From NCBI RefSeq assembly GCF_001723355.1, contig NZ_LPWE01000011.1, positions 62,001 through 126,000 on the forward strand: a DNA stretch of 64,000 nucleotides, written 5' to 3'. The first letter of the stretch is position 1. Each line of letters opens with the position of its first letter. The position numbers and the translations under genes were made by a program. The stretch is from Methyloceanibacter stevinii (lineage in GTDB: Bacteria; Pseudomonadota; Alphaproteobacteria; Rhizobiales; Methyloligellaceae). Below, in pieces: positions 29,828 to 37,417 of the stretch. The notes beneath the pieces were generated by a model that was given only the letters and a program-made list of their open reading frames with translations, made no database searches and was not told where the DNA came from.

Positions 29828-30605
29828 CGGCTCCGTGGAGCCCGGAACGACCGCCGATGCCTTTCTCGGCGGACGGATCGAAATCCTTCAGTACAAGACG
29901 GGACACCGGGGCGGCAGCGATGCCGTTTTCCTGGCCGCGGCCGTGCCGGCGCGGGCCGGCGAAAGGGTGCTGGATGCGGGAACAGGCGCGGGCACCGCGG
30001 GCCTATGCCTCCTGGCCCGTGTGCCGGGCATCGATGTCGCCGGGGTCGAAATTGACAAAAGTCAGTGTGCCCTTGCGCGGCAGAATGCGGAGCGGAATCG
30101 CGTCAGCGACCGGTTTCGCGTGATCGAGGCCGACGTCACCGCGCCGGGCAAGGTTCTCGGCACGGCGGGACTCGTGCGCGAGGGTTATGACCAGGTCATC
30201 GCCAATCCACCCTTCTACGGCGCAGGCTCGGTCCGGGCGGCGGCGGACGCTTCGCGCGCCAGCGCCCATGTCATGCCGGATGGAGAGTTGGAGCGCTGGG
30301 TGCGGTTTCTGACCACAATGGCGGGCCCGCACGCGACACTGACCTTGATCCACAGGGCGGAGTCTCTCTGTCCGCTTCTCGAGGTCCTGAAAGACCGCTT
30401 CGGCGGCCTTGCCATCTACCCGCTGTTTCCCCGGCGCGGTGTCCCGGCGGCCCGCGTCATCGTCCAGGGGCGCAAGAACAGCCGTGCGAGCGCGCGTCTC
30501 CTGCCGGGGCTGGTGCTGCATGAAGATGGGGGCGCCTACACGGCGGAAGCCGAAGCCGTCTTGCGAAGCGGCGCTGCGCTCAATTTGGATGCGACCGGCG
30601 TATAG
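29799..30605 (+). CDS. tRNA1(Val) (adenine(37)-N6)-methyltransferase-like protein
   Basis: The product is about 268 residues. VLDAGTGAGTAGLCLLAR is the SAM-binding motif I (about residues 48-65) and QVIANPPFYGAG is the NPPF catalytic motif of N6-adenine and N5-glutamine methyltransferases. IEILQYKTGHRGGSDAVFLAA is the N-terminal signature of the TrmN6/YfiC group, which methylates A37 of valine tRNA. A general N6-adenine methyltransferase of another substrate cannot be excluded. The ATG at 29799 lies inside the end of the DUF2007 gene; a TTG two codons upstream is also possible. Confidence 0.85.
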   Translation: MISSATIGPNGSVEPGTTADAFLGGRIEILQYKTGHRGGSDAVFLAAAVPARAGERVLDAGTGAGTAGLCLLARVPGIDVAGVEIDKSQCALARQNAERNRVSDRFRVIEADVTAPGKVLGTAGLVREGYDQVIANPPFYGAGSVRAAADASRASAHVMPDGELERWVRFLTTMAGPHATLTLIHRAESLCPLLEVLKDRFGGLAIYPLFPRRGVPAARVIVQGRKNSRASARLLPGLVLHEDGGAYTAEAEAVLRSGAALNLDATGV

Positions 30606-30645
30606 AGCCGCCACGGCAGCCACGGATACTCCCCGAAAAAGGCGA

Positions 30646-30678
30646 GGGCTGCCGCCATGGGGGGATCGGCGGCAGCCC
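30646..30678. terminator. Strong hairpin between converging genes
   Basis: GGGCTGCCGCC (30646-30656) and GGCGGCAGCCC (30668-30678) form a perfect 11-bp stem. It lies 41 bp after the TrmN6-like stop and 48 bp from the end of the converging small secreted gene. There is no T tract, so a transcription-blocking or mRNA-protecting hairpin is more likely than a classical terminator. Confidence 0.5.
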
Positions 30679-30725
30679 CGCGAGTGCCCGGATCTAGGGA
30701 GGAGCCCCGGGCATGAGATGGCTGG

Positions 30726-31067
30726 CTAGACGCAGACCCTCACGTCCTTCCAAACCCATTTGCGGTAGGAGTTTCCCCGGCGGTCCCAGACCTTGATCGG
30801 GACCTTGCGCGGGGCGAGGTGGCAGTAGGACCGACCGCGGTAATCGAACCAGCCACGGCCGTAACGGTGATCGCGCTTCGCCCCGTGGTGGCCCCGATGG
30901 TGGCGATAGCGGCCGGCTTGGGGCCCGGGAACGTAGTTGTGCTCATAGCCGCCGCGACCGTGGCGGTCGTGGTCCTTGTGGCCGTGTCCGCCGTCGGAGC
31001 CCGCATAGGCGGCTGTCGCCCCGAACGCCACCAGCGTGGCTGCTGCAAGAAGAGTCGTTCTCAACAT
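30726..31067 (-). CDS. Small secreted His/Gly/Arg-rich protein, function unknown
   Basis: The 113-residue product starts MLRTTLLAAATLVAFGATAAYAG, a clear signal peptide. The mature part is rich in His, Gly, Arg and Tyr (GGHGHKDHDRHGRGGYEHNY) and then contains a compact C-terminal module WFDYRGRSYCHLAPRKVPIKVWDRRGNSY. Two cysteines, in YCHL and the terminal VRVCV, could form a disulfide. Such small periplasmic or outer-surface proteins are common in Rhizobiales but unassigned; metal binding through the His-rich stretch is possible but not shown. ATG 31067 is chosen, since the upstream in-frame extension lacks signal-peptide character. Confidence 0.75.
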   Translation of the reverse strand: MLRTTLLAAATLVAFGATAAYAGSDGGHGHKDHDRHGRGGYEHNYVPGPQAGRYRHHRGHHGAKRDHRYGRGWFDYRGRSYCHLAPRKVPIKVWDRRGNSYRKWVWKDVRVCV

Positions 31068-31202
31068 GGTTCTTACCTCTATTCCGGCGGCCGTCGGGCC
31101 GCTCCAAGTGCTCGGTCTCAAGTCCTCGGTCTTGAGAACAGGTCTTAGAGGTGAGGTGCTGAACCGTGGCTGAGAGCCGCGTTCATCGGCTATTCAGGCC
31201 GG

Positions 31203-31242
31203 AAAAACAAAAGGCCGGCCTCCGGTTAGGAGGCCGGCCTTT
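31203..31242 (-). terminator. Intrinsic terminator of the 31271-31567 gene
   Basis: A perfect 14-bp inverted repeat (31210-31223 and 31229-31242) encloses a 5-base loop. On the minus strand it is followed by a T-rich run reading TTTTGTTTTT at about 31212-31203. It lies 28 bp after the stop of the secreted protein gene, which is ideal placement. Confidence 0.85.
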
Positions 31243-31270
31243 CGCCGGAGTGCGATACGGATTGGGAGAG

Positions 31271-31567
31271 CTATCGGTAGTACCAACGGCCCTGGGTCCG
31301 GTTTCGCCAATAAGGGTAGTAAGCGTAAGGGTAGGTGCCACAGCCGTAACGGGACCGGCAGTGCCGCGGCGGGTAATAGGCCGCGCGCGGCCGGACATAG
31401 CCGTAGCGGTCGGGTCCGACGAAGCGCCGGCCGCAATAACCGCTGCTGTAATAGCCGTTGCGCCAGACCTTGCGGCACAGGCCCGCCTCGGCCGGCTGCG
31501 GCGCAAGCGAGATACCGACAAACGCGACTGCCGCCGCCAAGCTCGCCAGGATCGCAAATTTTCTCAA
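31271..31567 (-). CDS. Small secreted Tyr/Cys-rich protein, function unknown
   Basis: The 98-residue product starts at TTG 31567, with GGAGG ending 9 bp upstream, and reads LRKFAILASLAAAVAFVGISLAP, a signal peptide ending near AEA. The mature part GLCRKVWRNGYYSSGYCGRRFVGPDRYGYVRP has four cysteines and many Tyr and Arg residues, suggesting a compact disulfide-bonded periplasmic or surface protein. A longer frame begins at 31672, but its N-terminal part lacks signal character. A strong terminator follows the gene. It resembles the neighbouring secreted gene in style but not clearly in sequence. Confidence 0.75.
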   Translation of the reverse strand: MRKFAILASLAAAVAFVGISLAPQPAEAGLCRKVWRNGYYSSGYCGRRFVGPDRYGYVRPRAAYYPPRHCRSRYGCGTYPYAYYPYWRNRTQGRWYYR

Positions 31568-31804
31568 CTGAGGTGTCCTCCAAGGACCGGCGCTGCGTAG
31601 AGCCGGCTCGCCGCTTCGAGTGGGGCGCCCGCGATACACTAGTTGTATACCATCCAATTGGCACCGGCTCATGTCTGTTTGCAGAATCTGCTTAACGGGT
31701 GGGGTTAACCGGGTGGCGGGGCCTATTGCCCCGGTCTAGCCTTTATTGATCCCGATCTAGTGGACAACTCTTGATCTGAATAGGCCTGCGGGTACGGTGC
31801 GTTT

Positions 31805-32691
31805 ATGAGCGAAAATGGTTTGATGACAGTCTTGAAATCCCTGCTGCCGAAGAGCTGGACCAAGCCCCGGCCTTTAGTCCCGGTTCTGCGCTTCAGCGGG
31901 CCCATTGGGATGAGCTCCCCGTTCAAGCAGGAACTCTCCCTGCCGACGGTCGCTGCCGCCATCGACAAGGCCTTCGGCATGCGTGGCGCGAAGGCGGTCG
32001 CCATTCAGATCAATTCGCCGGGCGGCGCTGCCGTCCAGTCGACGCTGATCCACAAGCGCATCCGCGCCCTCGCCGAGGAGAAGGACCTGAAGGTCTATAC
32101 GTTCTGCGAGGATGTCGCGGCGTCGGGCGGCTACATGCTGTCGCTCGCGGGCGACGAGATCTATGCGGATCAAAGCTCGATCGTGGGCTCGATCGGCGTG
32201 ATCGCCGCCGGCTTCGGCTTTCCCGGCCTGATGGAGAAGGTCGGTGTGGAGCGCCGCGTCTACACGGCGGGCAAGAGCAAGGACACGCTCGATCCGTTCT
32301 TGCCCGAGAAGCCGGCCGATGTGGAACGCATCAAGGCCATTCAGGTCGACGTGCACGAGGCCTTTATCGACATGGTGAAGTCGCGCCGGGGCGACAAGCT
32401 GACGAAGTCAGACGACGAACTCTTCACCGGCGCGTTCTGGTCCGGCAAGGTGGCGGCGGAACTCGGTCTCATCGACGGCCTGTCGGATTTGCGCACCAAG
32501 ATGCGCGAAGTCTTCGGCGAGGACGTGCGTTTCAAGCTCGTCTCGACGGGCGGAGGCTTACTCCGGCGCAATAAGAAGTCGGTTTCGGCCGGGGCCGGTG
32601 GTTTCGAGCTCGGTGGGTGGCCGCAGGCTTCGCCGCCGATGTGATCTCCGCGATCGAGGCGCGCTCTCTCTGGTCGAGGTTCGGATTGTAG
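31805..32691 (+). CDS. S49-family (SppA-like) peptidase, frame broken near the C-terminus
   Basis: The product has AVAIQINSPGGAAVQSTLIHKRI, the oxyanion-loop region. CEDVAASGGYMLSLAGDEI holds the catalytic serine of family S49 in the ASGGYM motif, and YADQSSIVGSIGVIA follows. The lysine of the Ser-Lys dyad is expected in the RVYTAGKSKDTLDPF segment. These are membrane-associated peptidases that degrade signal peptides or act in envelope stress. As written, the frame ends at 32644 with FELGGWPQASPPM. Adding a base near 32620 gives AAGFAADVISAIEARSLWSRFGL and a stop at 32691, just before the next small gene. The frame-restored end is used here. Confidence 0.88.
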
Positions 32692-32695
32692 AACA

Positions 32696-32893
32696 ATGCC
32701 CCAAGTTCTTCTATTGGCTGCAATCGGCGCGGGCCTGCTCTGGGTCCGGCGCTACTTCAAAAGGGAGCAGGAGCGCGTCCGGGCCGAATTGCGCAAGGCG
32801 CAGGAGGCGATGGAGCGGCGCGATATCGAGAGCGCCGTGCCGCTGGAAGAAGACCCCGTCACCGGCGTCTACCGCCCCAAGGAGCGCCCCTGA
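32696..32893 (+). CDS. Small membrane-anchored protein of unknown function
   Basis: The 65-residue product MPQVLLLAAIGAGLLWVRRYFKREQERVRAELRKAQEAMERRDIESAVP has one N-terminal membrane helix followed by a basic then charged alpha-helical or coiled-coil segment. The tail EEDPVTGVYRPKE is typical of small Rhizobiales membrane proteins downstream of S49 peptidases. It starts 5 bp after the restored sppA-like stop, so the two are probably cotranscribed. No function can be assigned. Confidence 0.7.
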   Translation: MPQVLLLAAIGAGLLWVRRYFKREQERVRAELRKAQEAMERRDIESAVPLEEDPVTGVYRPKERP

Positions 32894-33031
32894 CACTGAG
32901 ATGAGTGCCGAGGGGAGCCCCGCGGGCCCGTAAACCGGAGCCCCGGCTTAACGCTGGCTCCTTCTTGGCTTCCATTGTCGGCTGCAACGCAATAGCGTGC
33001 GGCGGCAAACCTGCCCCGTCCCGAATCGAAT

Positions 33032-33960
33032 ATGTCCAAGCAAGACAAATCCGCGGAAGCGCCGCGCCGTCGTTCCAGGACCTCATTTTGAGGCTTCAGC
33101 GCTTCTGGGCCGACCAAGGCTGCGTCATCCTCCAGCCCTACGATATGGAGATCGGCGCCGGCACGTTTCATCCGGCCACCACGCTGCGGTCGCTGGGCCC
33201 GAAACCTTGGAGTGCGGCCTATGTTCAGCCCTCGCGGCGTCCCAAGGACGGCCGTTACGGCGAGAACCCCAACCGGCTCCAGCATTATTATCAGTTCCAG
33301 GTCATTCTAAAGCCGTCGCCGCCGGACATCCAGGACCTGTATCTGGAGAGCCTCGTGCGGCTAGGCATCGATCCCAAGAATCACGACATCCGCTTCGTGG
33401 AGGACGACTGGGAAAGCCCGACGCTCGGCGCTTGGGGGCTCGGCTGGGAAGTGTGGTGCGACGGCATGGAAGTTTCGCAGTTCACCTATTTCCAGCAGGT
33501 GGGCGGGTTCGATTGCGACCCGGTCTCTGGCGAACTGACCTACGGTCTCGAGCGTCTGGCGATGTATGTGCAGGGCGTGGACAATGTCTACGACCTGAAC
33601 TTCAACGGCGGGGAAGGGGACGCCAAGGTCACCTATGGCGACATCTTCCTGCAGGCCGAACAGGAATACTCCCGGCACAATTTCGAGCACGCCAATACCG
33701 CGAAGCTGTTCGAGCATTTCCGCGACGCCGAAGCCGAGTGCAAGGCGCTGCTGGAGGCCGGCGAAAACGGGGGGCGGCATTTGATGGTGCTCCCGGCCTA
33801 CGACCAGGCCATCAAGGCCTCCCATATCTTCAACCTTCTGGACGCACGCGGCGTGATCTCGGTCACCGAGCGTCAGGCGTACATTTTGCGCGTGCGCGAT
33901 CTGGCCAAGGCCTGCTGCGCGGCCTGGCTCAAGACGGAAGCGGGCGGGGCGGCGGCATGA
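33032..33960 (+). CDS. glyQ: Glycyl-tRNA synthetase alpha subunit, frame broken in the N-terminus
   Basis: The product carries the class II synthetase core [39 protein letters not shown], then [37 protein letters not shown] and [14 protein letters not shown]. These are the alpha-subunit signatures of the tetrameric bacterial GlyRS. The ATG at 33032 gives [10 protein letters not shown] and then a break. Adding one base at 33060/33061 joins [12 protein letters not shown] as in relatives. Without it, translation from that ATG stops at 33089-33091. The stop overlaps the next gene by 4 bp (ATGA). Confidence 0.93.
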
Positions 33961-34382
33961 CCACAGCCAAGGCCAAGATCTTGCAGCAAGCGCCCGTGCT
34001 GTTCGCGCGTGATCTCCCCAAGACGATCGCCTATTGGGCCGAGAAGGTCGGCTTCCGCACGCTCGGCGTCTGGGGCGAGCCGGCGGATTTCGCCATCGCC
34101 GCCCGCGACGCGGCCCACGTCATGCTGACCCAAATTCCCGAAGCGCGGGAGGTGGTTCCCCACTGGCACATCAAGGACAAGATGTGGAACGCCTATTTCT
34201 GGGTAGACGACGCACGCGCCATGTATGACGAGCTGACGGAGCGCGGCGCGCTTATCGACTACCATCTGGGCGAGAAGCCCTATGGCGTTCTTGAATTCGG
34301 AATCCAGGATCTTGACGACCACGACATCGGTTTCGGTCAAGACCTCGGTTTGGGTCAAGACCCCGCGCGGAAAGGAGCCTGA
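33957..34382 (+). CDS. VOC-fold (glyoxalase/bleomycin-resistance-like) protein, between glyQ and glyS
   Basis: The 141-residue product has the paired beta-alpha-beta-beta-beta modules of the vicinal oxygen chelate fold: [27 protein letters not shown], then [32 protein letters not shown] and [17 protein letters not shown]. It starts inside the glyQ stop (ATGA) and glyS begins 6 bp after its end, so it is translated from the glycyl-tRNA synthetase transcript. The VOC fold binds a metal and small electrophiles, but no family function is evident. The terminal GQDLGLGQD is a local tandem repeat. Confidence 0.85.
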   Translation: MTTAKAKILQQAPVLFARDLPKTIAYWAEKVGFRTLGVWGEPADFAIAARDAAHVMLTQIPEAREVVPHWHIKDKMWNAYFWVDDARAMYDELTERGALIDYHLGEKPYGVLEFGIQDLDDHDIGFGQDLGLGQDPARKGA

Positions 34383-34388
34383 CGCGCG

Positions 34389-36440
34389 ATGGCTGAACTC
34401 CTGCTCGAATTCTTCTCCGAGGAGATCCCGGCGCGCATGCAGACCCGCGCGCAAGACGACCTTGCGCGCCTGCTGGACGACAAGCTCAAAGCCGCCGGTC
34501 TCGACTTCGATGCGATCAAGACCTTTGCCACACCGCGCCGCATCACCGCGGTGGTCGACGGTCTTCCCAAGCGCTCGCCTGACGTCAGCGAAGAGCGCAA
34601 GGGGCCGCGCGTCGGCGCACCCGACAAGGCCATCGAAGGGTTTCTGAAATCGGCCGGCCTCGGCTCCGTCGACGAAGCGGAGACCCGCGAAGACAAGAAG
34701 GGCAGCTACTACGTCGCGGTCATCGAGAAGCCGGGGCGCGACACCGCGGATGTGGTTGCAGAGATCGTCCCCGAGATCGTGAAGACGTTTCCGTGGCCGA
34801 AAGCCATGCGCTGGGGCGCCGGCAAGCTCCGCTGGGTGCGGCCGCTGCATTCCATTCTCTGCGTGCTGGGCGGCAAGGTCGTGGACTTCGAAGTCGACGG
34901 CATCAAGAGCGGCAAGAGCACGTGCGGCCATCGCTTCATGGCGCCGAAAGAGTTCGACGTGAAGAGCTTCGCCGATTACGAGGCGAAGCTGCGCAAGGCC
35001 TTCGTCATTCTCGACAGCGATGAGCGCGCCGCCAAGATCCAGGACGGCGCACGCGCGCGGGTCGGCGAGCATGGTTTCGCGCTCGTCGAGGACGCGGGGC
35101 TGCTTGCGGAAAACGCCGGTCTCACCGAATGGCCCGTGCCGCTCATGGGCGCCTTCGACGAAGAATTCTTGAGCGTGCCGCCGGAAGTGCTCGCCACCTC
35201 CATGAAGGCGCATCAGAAGTGCTTCTCCGTCTCGAAGGGGGATGACCTTGCCAACCGGTTCGTGCTCGTCGCGAACCTGGAGGCCGACGACGGCGGCACG
35301 TCCATCACCCAGGGCAATGAGCGCGTGATCGCGGCAAGACTGTCGGATGCGAAGTTCTTCTTCGATCAGGATCTTAAGGTCTCGCTCGAAACGCGCGTGC
35401 CGCAGCTCAAGGACATCACCTTCCATGAGAAGCTCGGCACCCAATACGAACGCGTACAGCGCATCTTCAAGCTGGCGCGGGATTTGGCGCCGCTGGTCGG
35501 CGCAGACGCTGAAGATGCGGAGCGCGCGGGCATTCTGTGCAAGGCCGATCTCGTGAGCGACATGGTCGGCGAGTTCCCCGAGCTACAGGGCACCATGGGC
35601 CGCTACTACGCGCTCGATCAGAACGAGCGGCCCTCCGTCGCCAATGCTATCGCGGATCACTACAAGCCGGTGGGACCAACGGACGACGTGCCGCGCGCGC
35701 CTGTCTCCATCGCGCTCGCGCTCGCCGACAAGCTCGACACGCTGGTGGGCTTCTGGGCCATCGACGAAAAGCCGACAGGCTCGAAGGATCCCTATGCGCT
35801 GCGCCGTGCGGCGCTCGGCGTCATCCGGATTATTCTAGAGAATGACGTACGGCTGCCGCTCCTGTCGCAAATTGAAGCGCAGTTGCCGACGGACGCGGCG
35901 GGCAAGGAAGAGACGGCGCGCAGCCTTCTGGACTTCTTCGCCGATCGCTTGAAAATCTATCTTCGCGACCAGGGCGCGCGGCACGATCTTGTCGACGCGG
36001 TGTTCGCGCTCGGCGGCGACGATTTGCTGATGATCGTGCGGCGGGTCGAAGCCCTCGGCCGTTTCCTCGATACGGACGACGGTGCGAACCTGCTCGCGGG
36101 CACCAAGCGCGCGGCGAACATCCTGCGTATCGAAGAGAAGAAGGACAAGAAGAGCTACGACGAAGCGCCCGACCCCGCGCTGCTCGAAGCGCCGGAAGAA
36201 AAGGCGCTGGCCAAGGCCGTGGACGATGTCGAAAAGGCCGCCGCAAAAGCTGTGCAAGACGAGGATTTCGAGGCCGCCATGTCCGCCATGGCGAAGTTGC
36301 GCGCGCCGGTCGATGCGTTCTTCGACACGGTCACGGTCAACGCGGACGATCCGAAACTGCGCGAGAACCGCTTGCGGCTCCTCAATCGTATCCGCAGCAC
36401 GACAAAGACCGTCGCCGATTTCTCCAAGATCGCGGGTTAA
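34389..36440 (+). CDS. glyS: Glycyl-tRNA synthetase beta subunit
   Basis: The 683-residue product starts [21 protein letters not shown], the invariant N-terminal LLE-SEEIPA motif of Gly[20 protein letters not shown]-type [19 protein letters not shown] and the HD-type region and C-terminal tRNA-binding domain follow in order. The C-terminal segment [39 protein letters not shown] is the anticodon-binding helix bundle. It is the second subunit of the alpha2beta2 enzyme. Position and direction follow glyQ with one VOC-fold gene in between. The frame is intact over the full normal length. Confidence 0.96.
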   Translation: MAELLLEFFSEEIPARMQTRAQDDLARLLDDKLKAAGLDFDAIKTFATPRRITAVVDGLPKRSPDVSEERKGPRVGAPDKAIEGFLKSAGLGSVDEAETREDKKGSYYVAVIEKPGRDTADVVAEIVPEIVKTFPWPKAMRWGAGKLRWVRPLHSILCVLGGKVVDFEVDGIKSGKSTCGHRFMAPKEFDVKSFADYEAKLRKAFVILDSDERAAKIQDGARARVGEHGFALVEDAGLLAENAGLTEWPVPLMGAFDEEFLSVPPEVLATSMKAHQKCFSVSKGDDLANRFVLVANLEADDGGTSITQGNERVIAARLSDAKFFFDQDLKVSLETRVPQLKDITFHEKLGTQYERVQRIFKLARDLAPLVGADAEDAERAGILCKADLVSDMVGEFPELQGTMGRYYALDQNERPSVANAIADHYKPVGPTDDVPRAPVSIALALADKLDTLVGFWAIDEKPTGSKDPYALRRAALGVIRIILENDVRLPLLSQIEAQLPTDAAGKEETARSLLDFFADRLKIYLRDQGARHDLVDAVFALGGDDLLMIVRRVEALGRFLDTDDGANLLAGTKRAANILRIEEKKDKKSYDEAPDPALLEAPEEKALAKAVDDVEKAAAKAVQDEDFEAAMSAMAKLRAPVDAFFDTVTVNADDPKLRENRLRLLNRIRSTTKTVADFSKIAG

Positions 36441-36443
36441 CCC

Positions 36444-36869
36444 ATGCGTCCGCACATCAGCATGATCACACTCGGCGTTGGAGACATTGCCGATGCGACG
36501 GCGTTCTACGAGCGGCTGGGTTTCAAGCGGTCGAGCCAGAGTCAGGAAGCAGTGACGTTCATGCAGGCCGGTGCCGTGGTGCTAGGGCTTTTCGGCCGCG
36601 ATGCTCTCAAAGACGACGCCAAGGCCGACGGCATCTGGACCGGAAACGGCGGCACGGCCATCGCCATGAACTGCGCCGATGAGGCGCAGGTCGACGCCAT
36701 GATGGCGCAAGCCGAGGCGGCCGGCGCACACATCCTCAAGCCCGCCGAGAAGGTATTCTGGGGCGGCTACAGCGGCTATTTCGCCGACCCGGACGGCCAT
36801 GCCTGGGAGGTCGCCCACAATCCGTTCTGGCCGCTGGACGAAACCGGCCGCGTCGAGTTACCCGCGTGA
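36444..36869 (+). CDS. VOC-fold glyoxalase-like protein
   Basis: The 141-residue product MRPHISMITLGVGDIADATAFYERLGFKR is a VOC-fold start, followed by VTFMQAGAVVLGLFGRDAL, the metal/substrate face, and ILKPAEKVFWGGYSGYFADPDGHAWEVAHNPFW, the conserved glyoxalase-superfamily ending. The FADPDGHAWEV segment includes a possible metal ligand Glu and His. It starts 3 bp after the glyS stop and continues the operon. It resembles lactoylglutathione-lyase-like proteins of unknown substrate. Confidence 0.88.
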   Translation: MRPHISMITLGVGDIADATAFYERLGFKRSSQSQEAVTFMQAGAVVLGLFGRDALKDDAKADGIWTGNGGTAIAMNCADEAQVDAMMAQAEAAGAHILKPAEKVFWGGYSGYFADPDGHAWEVAHNPFWPLDETGRVELPA

Positions 36870-37231
36870 GTAACAAGGCCGATACCGAACCCGGCCACAT
36901 CTTCGTCTACGGGACGTTGCGCCAGGGCAGCAATCATCCGATGGCACGGCGTCTCTCGGCGCAGGCGCGTTATGTGGGCCAGGCCCGTGCAAACGGCAGG
37001 CTCTACGACATGGGCTGGTACCCGGCCGCGATGTTCGACGAGAGCGCGCCGACACGCATCATCGGCGATGTGTTCGCCTTGCCGCCGGGCGAGCGCCTTC
37101 TCGCGGAACTCGACGCCTATGAGCATGGCGATCCGAACTACGCGCGCATCCCCCTCGAAGTGTCGCTGGTCGGCACCGGCACGGTCCTGGTTTGGACCTA
37201 CGGCGTGTCCAAACCGCCGAACAGCGCGTGA
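36866..37231 (+). CDS. Gamma-glutamylcyclotransferase (AIG2-like) family protein
   Basis: The 121-residue product GHIFVYGTLRQGSNHPMARRLS begins with the VYGTL-R-G motif of the gamma-glutamylcyclotransferase fold. A conserved Glu lies in LDAYEHGDPNYARI and the domain ends VLVWTYGVSKPP. Such enzymes cleave gamma-glutamyl amino acids to 5-oxoproline, or act on gamma-glutamyl amines. The GTG start at 36866 overlaps the previous stop (GTGA), indicating coupling with the upstream VOC gene. Assignment to the fold is firm; substrate is unknown. Confidence 0.88.
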   Translation: MSNKADTEPGHIFVYGTLRQGSNHPMARRLSAQARYVGQARANGRLYDMGWYPAAMFDESAPTRIIGDVFALPPGERLLAELDAYEHGDPNYARIPLEVSLVGTGTVLVWTYGVSKPPNSA

Positions 37232-37417
37232 TCCCCGGGGGCGATTTTTTGACCCATTGGAACGCCAAGTCGCGGCGTCCCATCCGGCCCTAACTGCGCG
37301 CACCTAAACTCGCGCGCACCCTACGTCGATTTGCCCGTTTGTGTGCGATGCGCTGGGCGGGCTAAAAGAAGGGGCGGACCGGGCAATCAACGACGAATGA
37401 CAGGAGGCGAGGCCGAG

